Below are positions 24,110-31,566 of a stretch of 55,130 nucleotides of DNA, one piece after another (the stretch's first letter is position 1; each line of letters starts with the position of its first letter). Origin of the DNA: Aquidulcibacter sp. (lineage in GTDB: Bacteria > Pseudomonadota > Alphaproteobacteria > Caulobacterales > Aquidulcibacteraceae). The position numbers were made by a program, and so were the translations under genes. The notes under the pieces are model-generated. The model did not search any database and was not told the DNA's origin. It saw nothing but the letters and a program-made list of their open reading frames with translations. Where the stretch lies: assembly GCF_020253525.1 (NCBI RefSeq), contig NZ_JADCBK010000037.1:1-55130 (forward strand), in the 5' to 3' direction.

Positions 24110-24204
24110 GAAAAAACCAAAACCAAACCTATCGGGAACGAAAAAGGTGCATGCCTTGCAGAACCCACCCCCAAGCGCGACGCAAAATGGGAAAGCCCAA
24201 TCGG

Positions 24205-24609
24205 CTATTTCGCGGCGGATTGGGTGGCCGTCATGGCGGTGCAGACTTTGCGCATGGTCTCGACGCTGTTGGCGTTGAGGGTCCGGCCTTCGATGCCGGA
24301 ATAAGCGGCGGTGTCTTGGCAGGAATCGGCAAAGCCGTTCCAGCGGGCGGTGAGGTCGGCGCGATAGGCGTCGCAATGGGCGCGCATGGCGCGGTTCCGC
24401 AGGGCGACTTTGTCGGCGGCTTCGCCAACCAAAAGGTCGAGGTGAATGCCGTCAAACTTAGCGTCTGCTGCCTGCAAGCAGCTGGTATAAACGGCTTGCC
24501 GCTCTGGCGTGATGGCGTGATCGCCCGAGGTCTTTACCCCGGCAACAGCAAATCCTGCTGCCAAAGTAACGGCGACGAGTGCTGTGGCGACGATGACTTG
24601 TTTGCGCAT
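24205..24609 (-). CDS. Exported small protein of unknown function
   Basis: 134 residues from ATG 24609, chosen because GGAG is 8 nt upstream; a GTG three codons earlier is the alternative. A signal peptide (MRKQVIVATALVAVTLAAGF, cut near AVAG) precedes a ~110-residue helical domain with three cysteines (TSCLQAA, AHCDAYR, DSCQDT) and a fourth in KVCTAM, enough for two disulfides in the periplasm. I recognise no family. It lies just outside the right repeat copy and is probably the first core gene on that side. Confidence 0.7.
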   Translation of the reverse strand: MRKQVIVATALVAVTLAAGFAVAGVKTSGDHAITPERQAVYTSCLQAADAKFDGIHLDLLVGEAADKVALRNRAMRAHCDAYRADLTARWNGFADSCQDTAAYSGIEGRTLNANSVETMRKVCTAMTATQSAAK

Positions 24610-24888
24610 TTTCTTCACTCCAAATCAGGGCCCGAGACACCGCCAACGGCATATGTGTCTGTTTGGGACAAGCCTATCTGGAGAAGCGATTCCCGTGCCA
24701 CGCGAGTCTTTGGGACCTTGCGCGACCGCTGATGGTGTCAGGCTTCGACCCCCCAAATAAGCTAGGGCGCAAGAGAGGGCACGTGTTACAAGAGGCCCAC
24801 AAATGCCATGCAGAAATCGGTTGCATAGGCGCTAAATTGCTTTCACCTTTCGAAAGGCCACGTCAAAGGCCAGATGGAGAGGATAGCC

Positions 24889-26169
24889 ATGGTTGAGGGT
24901 CCAAACCGAAGACAGGCCTTGAGCTGGATGGCTAAAGGCGTTGCCGGTGGATTGGCCGGAACTGGCGCGCTGGCGCTGTCGGCTTGTGGGCCAAAGAAGC
25001 CGACTTTGCGCCCCAATCTGATAATTTGGCATGGCTTTCGCGGGGCCGAGAAAGCTTCACTTGAAAAGCTGGCGGCGATTTATTCCAGCCGACTAAAACC
25101 CGGCCAACGCCCGGTCCGCGCCGTGGCCATCCCCAGTGATGCGATGGCGGATAAGATTTCAGCCTCGGTTCCACGCGGCAAAGGGCCAGACTTGTTTATC
25201 TTTGGCCATGATCGGCTGGGCGGCTGGGCCGAGGTGGGCGATACGATCACACCGCTAGACTTCTTTCTGGATGAGGCAACCAAAGCTGCCTTTCTGCCCA
25301 ATATGTTTGAGGCGGTGACCTATAAGGATGCGGTCTGGGCCCTGCCCTTCAATTATAAATCTGCTGCTTTGCTCTATAATAAGAAGCTGGTCGCCAAACC
25401 GCCTGAGACCATTGAAGAGATGCAGGACTTGGCGATCAAACTTACCGACCAAGCCCGCGGGCGATTTGGTCTTGCCTATGCCTATGACGACTTCTTCTTC
25501 CATGCGGCCCTGATGAATGGCTATGGCGGAGGGGTGTTTGATGCCAATGGCACGCTGATGCTGGATGATCCCCGCAATATTGCAGCCTCGGATCTGGTTC
25601 AGCATTGGCGGCGCGATTTGGGTATTTTGCCCGATGACCCGACCTCGTCACTCGTCGCTTCGCTATTCAATTCAGGCCGAGCCGCTATGATCTTTAATGG
25701 CCCATGGTTTCTGGGCGAAATCGCGCCAGAGATTGAGTATGGCGCAGCCGTTTTGCCAAGGATTACGGCCGCGAATAATCGGCCAATGGCCCCCTATATG
25801 GCCGTGGAAGCCATCTTTATGAGTGCGGGCACCCATGACCCAGCCGAAGCTTGGGCGTTTGCAAAATTCCTAACCAGTGTTGAGGCGGCAAAAGTCATGG
25901 CCGTTGAAGGCGGGGAATTGCCGACGCTGCGCGCGGTCTATGACGTGCCCGAGGTCGCCCAAAACCCGATTGCGCAGGCCTATAAGGCACAAGCCCTGTC
26001 GGCCATCGCCATGCCCAATTTGCCAGAAATGACGATGGTCTGGTCGCCAGCTGACAAGGCGATGAAGCGGGTCACCAAGCTGGAGACGACTTCTGAAGCG
26101 GCGTGGCAGGATTGCCAACGTGAAGTGCAAGCCGCCATCCTGGCCCTGCGTGACGGCAAAGCGAGCTGA
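24889..26169 (+). CDS. ABC-type sugar-binding lipoprotein (MalE-like), Tat signal
   Basis: 426 residues from ATG 24889, with GGAGAGG upstream; an ATG five codons earlier is less likely. The N-terminus has a twin-arginine motif (PNRRQALSWM) and a lipobox (LALSAC), so it is probably exported folded and lipid-anchored. The mature part is an extracellular solute-binding protein family 1: AVWALPFNYKSAALLYNKKL, then YAYDDFFFHAALMNGYGGGV and AAMIFNGPWFLGEI, all typical of maltose/oligosaccharide binders. The expected permease (MalF/MalG) and ATPase genes are absent on both sides, so it either serves a distant transporter or acts alone. Confidence 0.9.
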   Translation: MVEGPNRRQALSWMAKGVAGGLAGTGALALSACGPKKPTLRPNLIIWHGFRGAEKASLEKLAAIYSSRLKPGQRPVRAVAIPSDAMADKISASVPRGKGPDLFIFGHDRLGGWAEVGDTITPLDFFLDEATKAAFLPNMFEAVTYKDAVWALPFNYKSAALLYNKKLVAKPPETIEEMQDLAIKLTDQARGRFGLAYAYDDFFFHAALMNGYGGGVFDANGTLMLDDPRNIAASDLVQHWRRDLGILPDDPTSSLVASLFNSGRAAMIFNGPWFLGEIAPEIEYGAAVLPRITAANNRPMAPYMAVEAIFMSAGTHDPAEAWAFAKFLTSVEAAKVMAVEGGELPTLRAVYDVPEVAQNPIAQAYKAQALSAIAMPNLPEMTMVWSPADKAMKRVTKLETTSEAAWQDCQREVQAAILALRDGKAS

Positions 26170-26174
26170 CGGCC

Positions 26175-26963
26175 CTACTTCTTAAACCCGGCAATGAGAT
26201 CGACAAGCGGCTGTTGGCTGACTTTGATCGTGCCTGTTGCCGGGCGGTCGAGGTCAAAGATGGTGACGAGCGACAAGGTCAGCAGCAAAAACAACAAGCC
26301 ATTGCCAATCCGCTGCACCAGACTGGGCATGGCTTGCGAATAGCCCAAAACAAAGGCTGCGATAAATGCATAGCCGACCAGCATCGCCACCACACTGGTG
26401 GGCACTTTGGCGAGATTAATGGCTTCGCGCGCGCTTCCCACATCAATCACCTCGTTCACGCTGGCCATGACGGCAGGACCCATTGGGGCAGAGGCGACGC
26501 TTTGGGTAGCCGCAATTCCAAGGCCTGCCAGAGCCGCGCGTTGGCGTTCGGATTCTGCGGCCAAGGGTGGCTTGTCATGAAAGGCAGCCTGCCCATAGGC
26601 CAATCGGGTTTTGGCATAAGCCTCTAACTGATCGCGCAATTGGCTCTGCATGGGTTCGGCGGCAAAGGCGGTGCGAATATGGGCGGTGCCAATCGCATTG
26701 GCTTCTTGCACCACCAAGTCACGACGCGATTCATAGCGGTCCAACGCCATGCCGAAGGTGAACGCAATCAAGAGGCCCAAAAGCGCAAAGACACTAGAGA
26801 GCAGATAATCAATGCCATCTGCCGCAGCGTCCGCCCCTGCCCCAGCACGACGGCGTAGAAATTGGCGCAAGGCACGACCCAGAACTTCAAAAACAACCAG
26901 ACTGACCAGCAAGATCACGCCTAACAGCCACAAAGGCTGATTTGCCACCAAAGAGTCCAGCAT
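26175..26963 (-). CDS. DUF4239 (bestrophin-like) membrane protein
   Basis: 262 residues of the DUF4239 family. Two hydrophobic segments occur near the N-terminus (LWLLGVILLVSLVVFEVLGR and YLLSSVFALLGLLIAFTFGM), followed by DRYESRRDLVVQEANAIGTA, the family's conserved stretch. A cytoplasmic helical middle and two C-terminal segments (VVAMLVGYAFIAAFVLGYSQ; GLLFLLLTLSLVTIFDLDRP) complete it. The role is unknown, although the layout resembles bestrophin-like channels. It is convergent with the sugar-binding protein gene, 5 bp apart. Confidence 0.85.
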   Translation of the reverse strand: MLDSLVANQPLWLLGVILLVSLVVFEVLGRALRQFLRRRAGAGADAAADGIDYLLSSVFALLGLLIAFTFGMALDRYESRRDLVVQEANAIGTAHIRTAFAAEPMQSQLRDQLEAYAKTRLAYGQAAFHDKPPLAAESERQRAALAGLGIAATQSVASAPMGPAVMASVNEVIDVGSAREAINLAKVPTSVVAMLVGYAFIAAFVLGYSQAMPSLVQRIGNGLLFLLLTLSLVTIFDLDRPATGTIKVSQQPLVDLIAGFKK

Positions 26964-27174
26964 GTGTTGTCGTCTCCGCCCCGCGCGCTTTGGCTGCTAC
27001 CAAGGGGTGAGTATCGGTTATAGTTTAGAATGCGGTCAAGCCATGTTCGGGCGGCAAAGCCCGTGCCGAGACGTGCTGTGAAAACTCTCGCTGCAATGGT
27101 TGTCGAATGCCAGTGGTCACTTTAGCGTGATCAGACGGTTGCGCAGATAACCCGTCAAATCTGGGGGAAGAGAC

Positions 27175-28767
27175 ATGGACACGCTGCAAGCATCTATGGC
27201 GAGCTTGGACTGGATCATTGTCATCGGCTATATGGTGGGCATTATCCTGTTGGGACTGATCGCCTCGCGCGGGCAGACAGATGCCAAGGATTATTTTCTC
27301 GCTTCCCGCTCTGCAACCTGGCCAACCATTGGCCTTGCGCTCATTGGCTCTAATATTTCGGCCACCACACTGATCGGTCTGGCCGGGGCGGCCTATACGA
27401 TTGGCATTTCGGTGTTCAATTACGAGTGGATGGCTACGGTAATTCTGGCCATCTATTGCGTTTTTGTGTTGCCGGCGGTGCTGCGCAGCCAAGTCTATAC
27501 GATGCCAGAATTTCTAGAACGGCGTTACTCTAGCTCGATCCGGCTCTATTTCTCCGGCCTAACCATCTTTCTCAACATCGTTGTGGATACCGCGGCGACC
27601 CTATTTGGTGGCGCCATCCTGTTTAAACTCTTATTCCCCAGTCTCGCCTTGTGGGAGATTGCGGCCATTTTAGCGGTTACGGCAGGGCTTTATACCGCGC
27701 TTGGCGGGCTACGCGCCGTGATGGTGACCGAAGTTGTTCAGACGATCCTGCTGCTCGGGGCTTCTGTCTTCATCGCCTATTTTTCCTTTGAGAAAGCAGG
27801 CGGCTGGCATGCGGTGATGACCCAAGTGGACCCAGAAAAGCTCAGCCTGATCCGCCCCAATGATGATCAAGGTGTGCCGTGGTTCGGGCTGATAACGGGC
27901 GTGCCGCTGTTGGGCTTTTATTTCTGGTGTACCAACCAATTCATGGCCCAGCGGGTGATGAGCGCCAAAACCCTCGACCATGGGCGGTGGGGCAGTTTGT
28001 TTGCCGGGGTCTTGAAGCTGCCAATCCTGTTCTTGATGGTTCTACCCGGTACCGCCGCAATCTTGATCTATCCCGACCTGTCCAAGGGCGACATGGTCTA
28101 TCCAACCCTGATCTTTGATCTCTTGCCGGTTGGGATTGTTGGGATTGTGATTGCGGGCTTTTTAGCGGCGATCATGTCGTCCATTGCCTCGACCTTCAAC
28201 TCCGCCTCCACCCTTGTGACGATGGATTTTGCCCGCAAGATCGCACCGGATTTAAGCCAAACGGCACTGGTGCGCATTGGACGTATCACGACTTTGGTGT
28301 TGATGGTGTTGGCGATTGCTTGGATCCCCGTCATCGAAAAACACGCAGACTCGCTGTGGCAATATATCCAAGCGGTGCTGGCCTATGCTGTGCCCCCCAT
28401 CGTGGCCTTGTTTGTGTTGGGCCTGTTTTGGAAGCGCGCCAATGCGACCGGGGCCCGCATCGGCCTGACCTTGGGCACGTTGTGCGGCATTTATCTCTTC
28501 ATCGTGATTGCCCTTCTGGGCACGCTGAAGATGCACTTCTTGATTGCGGCTGTGGTCATCTTTGCAGTCGCCTTGGTCGCAACCGTGTTAGGCTCGCTGC
28601 TGGCCCCCGCGCCAGAGCTTGCCCAGATTGAAACCCTGATGTGGCGCAAGGCCGATTATGACGCCGAGACCGAGCATTTGCGCACCCGTCCGCTCTGGCA
28701 GAATTACCGCCTGCAAGCTGCCGTCTTGATTGGGATTACCGCCGTCTTGGTCTGGATTTGGCGCTAG
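27175..28767 (+). CDS. Sodium:solute symporter (SSS family, SGLT-like)
   Basis: 530 residues with ~13-14 membrane segments. Family features: VIGYMVGIILLGLIASRGQT, then KDYFLASRSATWPTIGLALI and GSNISATTLIGLAGAAY near helix 1 of the inverted-repeat core. An SGLT signature follows at VIAGFLAAIMSSIASTFNSA, which contributes the Na+-site serines. It couples Na+ to uptake of sugars or similar solutes. The closest relatives by pattern are sugar transporters, and the sugar-binding protein nearby agrees. The first codon follows GGGGAAGAGAC. It is preceded by a 211-bp non-coding gap that presumably holds its promoter. Confidence 0.93.
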   Translation: MDTLQASMASLDWIIVIGYMVGIILLGLIASRGQTDAKDYFLASRSATWPTIGLALIGSNISATTLIGLAGAAYTIGISVFNYEWMATVILAIYCVFVLPAVLRSQVYTMPEFLERRYSSSIRLYFSGLTIFLNIVVDTAATLFGGAILFKLLFPSLALWEIAAILAVTAGLYTALGGLRAVMVTEVVQTILLLGASVFIAYFSFEKAGGWHAVMTQVDPEKLSLIRPNDDQGVPWFGLITGVPLLGFYFWCTNQFMAQRVMSAKTLDHGRWGSLFAGVLKLPILFLMVLPGTAAILIYPDLSKGDMVYPTLIFDLLPVGIVGIVIAGFLAAIMSSIASTFNSASTLVTMDFARKIAPDLSQTALVRIGRITTLVLMVLAIAWIPVIEKHADSLWQYIQAVLAYAVPPIVALFVLGLFWKRANATGARIGLTLGTLCGIYLFIVIALLGTLKMHFLIAAVVIFAVALVATVLGSLLAPAPELAQIETLMWRKADYDAETEHLRTRPLWQNYRLQAAVLIGITAVLVWIWR

Positions 28768-28982
28768 TGGATCGTCGGGGCGTCACGGCCGAGGCGACCT
28801 TCTAGCACGTCTTCCAAAACCGACCGCAGGCCGCGCCAAGCATCGGCCACCACGGGGGAGCCTTCGCTTTCTAGTTCGTGGATGGTGCGGTCGGCCACGC
28901 CCAAGGCCTCTGGTCCATGGGCATCTACAAGCGCCCAAGCAATACGGGTCAGACTATCGACGGGAAGTAGTTCGAGACGCAT
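28764..28982 (-). CDS. Small helical protein (DUF6961-like)
   Basis: 72 residues: RLELLPVDSLTRIAWALVDA, GPEALGVADRTIHELESEG, AWRGLRSVLEDVLEGRLG. It resembles the small DUF6961-type proteins of sphingomonads and caulobacters (AL-x-x-x-x-HG-x-A-x-x-x-A-x-x-R-I-x-x-L); the assignment is tentative. It overlaps the 3' end of the symporter by 4 bp on the opposite strand. A perfect 11-bp hairpin directly precedes its ATG and holds the likely ribosome site AGGA. Confidence 0.6.
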   Translation of the reverse strand: MRLELLPVDSLTRIAWALVDAHGPEALGVADRTIHELESEGSPVVADAWRGLRSVLEDVLEGRLGRDAPTIH

Positions 28983-29010
28983 ATGAGACCATCCTGTTCG
29001 ATGGTCTCAT
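28983..29010 (-). promoter_or_regulatory. Perfect hairpin abutting the start codon of the small gene
   Basis: ATGAGACCATC and GATGGTCTCAT pair over 11 bp with a 6-nt loop. On the minus strand the right arm ends immediately before the ATG at 28982. The AGGA of the ribosome site lies across the loop and arm. It could be an operator or a translational switch. Confidence 0.6.
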
Positions 29011-29082
29011 TTCAAGAAGCGTGCCAGCCAAATGCTTGATAAATTCAGCTATTTTGAAGCCAACTTGTCATGTGGCTAGGCA

Positions 29083-29108
29083 ATTCGTGCCGCTTGCGCG
29101 GCACGAAT
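29083..29108 (-). terminator. Hairpin downstream of nrdB
   Basis: ATTCGTGCCGC and GCGGCACGAAT form a perfect 11-bp stem with a 4-nt loop, 17 bp past the nrdB stop. There is no T-run, so it may act as a terminator or only as a 3'-end stabiliser. Confidence 0.55.
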
Positions 29109-29124
29109 GGTCAAACAGAGGGTC

Positions 29125-30162
29125 TTATAGGGCGCCTTCGGCGGCGCGCTTTTGCAGCATGCGGTCAAACATCGACCACACGCCATCATCGCCATGCCAA
29201 TCACCCTTAGTCGCGCCTTTGGAATATTCCGTGGCACGGGCTTCAAAGAAGTTTGCATGCTCCACCCCGTTCAACATGGGGCTGAGCCAGGGCAGCGGAT
29301 GCTCAGTCACGCCATAGACGGTTGGCAGCTCAAGCTGGGTCAAGCGCCAATCGGCGATATAGCGGATGTAGGATTTGATATCTTCGGGCACCATGCCTTG
29401 AACGGGGCCCATTTCGAACGCCAGATCGATGAATTTGTCTTCCAGCTTTACCACCGTCTTGCAGCAATCGACGATATCGTCCTTCACCGAAGCAGACAGC
29501 TTTCCGGTCTCGCGGGCATAGGTGTGGAACAATTTCACCATGCCTTCGCAATGCAGGCTTTCATCGCGGACCGACCAAGACACGATCTGACCCATGCCCT
29601 TCATCTTATTGAAGCGGGGGAAGTTCATCAGCATGGCGAAGGAAGCAAACAGCTGCAGGCCTTCGGTAAAGCCGCCAAACATGGCCAAGGTACGCAGCAC
29701 GTCTTCTTCGGTATCGACGCCGAAGTCCTGCATATAGGTGTGCTTGTCGCGCATGGCTTCATATTCCATGAAGGCCGAGAATTCTGAATCGGGCATGCCG
29801 ATGGTTTCAAGCAGCAGCGCATAAGCGGCGATATGCACGGTCTCGATGTTCGAGAAGGCCGACAACATCATCTTCACTTCAGTCGGCTTAAAGACGCGGG
29901 CGTAGCGCTCCATATAATTGTCGTTCACCTCGACATCGGACTGGGTGAAGAAGCGGAAAATCTGGGTCAGAAGGTTGCGCTCATTATCGTTCAGACGGGT
30001 TGCCCAGTCTTTGCAATCTTCGCCCAGCGGCACTTCTTCTGGCAACCAGTGAACTTGCTGCTGGCGCTTCCAGAATTCATAGGCCCATGGATACCGAAAT
30101 GGCTTGTAACTATGAGATGGTGTGACCAACCCGACGCCCGTACCATTATCACCAAATGCCAT
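29125..30162 (-). CDS. nrdB: Ribonucleoside-diphosphate reductase, beta (radical) subunit
   Basis: 345 residues. R2 holds the diiron site and the tyrosyl radical that starts ribonucleotide reduction in R1 (NrdA). Ligands and radical residue are visible: FTQSDVEVNDNYMERY, then SNIETVHIAAYALLLETIGM (Glu, His three residues on, Tyr four further, as in E. coli E115/H118/Y122), and SVRDESLHCEGMVKLFHTYA with the last Glu/His ligands. The radical Tyr is therefore present. nrdA is 1.4 kb away on the same strand with two unrelated genes between. Two NrdR boxes lie directly upstream. Confidence 0.97.
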   Translation of the reverse strand: MAFGDNGTGVGLVTPSHSYKPFRYPWAYEFWKRQQQVHWLPEEVPLGEDCKDWATRLNDNERNLLTQIFRFFTQSDVEVNDNYMERYARVFKPTEVKMMLSAFSNIETVHIAAYALLLETIGMPDSEFSAFMEYEAMRDKHTYMQDFGVDTEEDVLRTLAMFGGFTEGLQLFASFAMLMNFPRFNKMKGMGQIVSWSVRDESLHCEGMVKLFHTYARETGKLSASVKDDIVDCCKTVVKLEDKFIDLAFEMGPVQGMVPEDIKSYIRYIADWRLTQLELPTVYGVTEHPLPWLSPMLNGVEHANFFEARATEYSKGATKGDWHGDDGVWSMFDRMLQKRAAEGAL

Positions 30163-30168
30163 TGATCG

Positions 30169-30215
30169 CCCCTATATCGTGTGTGTTTCGTGCTGTGCGC
30201 CCCTATATATAGATC
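30169..30215 (-). promoter_or_regulatory. Tandem NrdR boxes upstream of nrdB
   Basis: Two 16-bp sites resemble the NrdR consensus ACACWATATATWGTGT: 30200-30215 (CCCCTATATATAGATC) and 30169-30184 (CCCCTATATCGTGTGT). Their starts are exactly 31 bp apart, the three-turn spacing usual for NrdR pairs. The proximal box ends 6 bp before the nrdB ATG and overlaps its AGGGG ribosome site. Confidence 0.8.
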
Positions 30216-30288
30216 GGGGCTTGGTTAAGACCAGCTTAACAACATCGCGCGAACACGAAACAATGATTCCCCGTTTCTGGCGACTTGT

Positions 30289-30789
30289 TCACAGACTTTT
30301 CTGCAAAATCACGACATCCAAATAGCGGCCAAACTTATGGCCGACATCGCGCAGCACGCCGACATCGCTAAAGCCCATGGCCCGATGCAGACCAATCGAG
30401 GCTAAATTGCCACTATCGCCAATTACCGCCAGCATTTGGGTATAGCCAGACCGGGTGCATTGGGCGATCAATTCGGCCAAAAGCGCGCGACCGACGCCAT
30501 GGCCGATGGCTTCTGGTGCCAAATAGATGGAATCCTCCACCGTACAATCATAGGCCGGCCGCTCGCGAAATGCCCCGGCATAGGCATAGCCGATGATCGT
30601 GCCTGCTTCGCTGCAGGCCACCAGCCAAGGGCTGCCGCGCTTTAAGATTTTGTCCATGCGCGCCTGGATTTCTGCCAAGTCAGGCGGGTCCAGCTCAAAG
30701 GTGCCGGTGCCTGTTTTGACATGGTGGGCATAGATTGCTTGAATAGAGGCTGCATCCTCTAACGTGGCAGGTCGAATTGAATAGCGCAT
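30289..30789 (-). CDS. GNAT N-acetyltransferase (phosphinothricin acetyltransferase-like)
   Basis: 166 residues from ATG 30789 (MRYSIRPATLEDAASIQAIY); the frame opens 12 codons earlier without support. The GNAT fold binds acetyl-CoA through GHGVGRALLAELIAQC (the R/Q-x-x-G-x-G/A loop). TGTGTFELDPPD and EDSIYLAPEAIGHG match the Pat/Bar/YncA branch, whose members acetylate phosphinothricin, methionine sulfoximine or similar amines. The natural substrate is unknown. Its 5' end overlaps the divergent 30777 gene by 13 bp. Confidence 0.88.
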   Translation of the reverse strand: MRYSIRPATLEDAASIQAIYAHHVKTGTGTFELDPPDLAEIQARMDKILKRGSPWLVACSEAGTIIGYAYAGAFRERPAYDCTVEDSIYLAPEAIGHGVGRALLAELIAQCTRSGYTQMLAVIGDSGNLASIGLHRAMGFSDVGVLRDVGHKFGRYLDVVILQKSL

Positions 30790-31529
30790 CGCAAGAGACT
30801 GCCACAAGCAAGACCGAAGGCGCAACCAAGCAGCGGCGCGGCAAAGTCATTTTGATGACCTTGCTTGCGATTTTGGCGTGGATTGTCTTGAATTTAGGCC
30901 TCGTCGTGGCTGCTTGGATGCGGTCCTATTATGCACCGATAGAGCCTGTGCCGCGTGCGGCTTCGCTTGATCTGCGCACCGATACATCTGTGCCCGGTCG
31001 CGTCATCACCATTATTGCCACCAAGCCCACCCCGTCTAAGGGCGATTTTATCGGCCATTTATGGCTGGAGTGGCCTGAAACGCCGCCTTTGGCAAAGCCC
31101 GGCACGCGCGAGGGCGGCTATTATGCACAAGACCAGATCCAAGCGATCAAGGCGATGGCCGCGGCACTGATCCTGCCTTGGGGCGCGGTGACGGGTCAGG
31201 ACTTTGTGCCGGGCCTGATGAAGGTGGATGATGGCTGGTGGCGGCATTTGCAAGTTCATGTCCGCGTCGATGAAGCCCGCTATCAGGCAGCCCTGGCTGT
31301 GGATCGGCGCTGGCGCGCTGAAAACCGCTATCGCCTGCGGCCCAGCCTGATCGGCCCCGACAAAGGCAAGACCTTTGGCTGTCAGGACTATGTGTTTGAT
31401 GTGGCCGCAGCCCTAGGCCTTGATACCGCCAACCGCAGCTGGACCGAATTCCCAATGGGCTCTTTCTTGCGCTTTGCGCGGATCAATAAGATTGCGATAG
31501 GCCCACAAGCAAACGGGCCCGCCCGATAA
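30777..31529 (+). CDS. Membrane-anchored protein with possible permuted papain-like (NlpC/P60) fold
   Basis: 250 residues from TTG 30777, or 224 from ATG 30855; the true start is uncertain. One N-terminal membrane segment (VILMTLLAILAWIVLNLGLV) is followed by an exported domain. GHLWLEWP (His ~94) and, 108 residues later, TFGCQDYVFDVAAALGL (Cys ~202) give the His-before-Cys order of permuted NlpC/P60 or YiiX-like hydrolases. I recognise no exact family. A peptidoglycan- or lipid-directed hydrolase is possible. It is convergent with nrdA. Confidence 0.7.
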   Translation: MNSASQETATSKTEGATKQRRGKVILMTLLAILAWIVLNLGLVVAAWMRSYYAPIEPVPRAASLDLRTDTSVPGRVITIIATKPTPSKGDFIGHLWLEWPETPPLAKPGTREGGYYAQDQIQAIKAMAAALILPWGAVTGQDFVPGLMKVDDGWWRHLQVHVRVDEARYQAALAVDRRWRAENRYRLRPSLIGPDKGKTFGCQDYVFDVAAALGLDTANRSWTEFPMGSFLRFARINKIAIGPQANGPAR

Positions 31530-31566
31530 GGACAGACCCGCTTTTAAGACTCTCAGTGTAAAGCGC

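Noticed and set aside
24889-28767. A complete ABC sugar importer operon
   Set aside because: No permease or ATPase gene is present. DUF4239 is on the opposite strand and the SSS symporter is a separate family.
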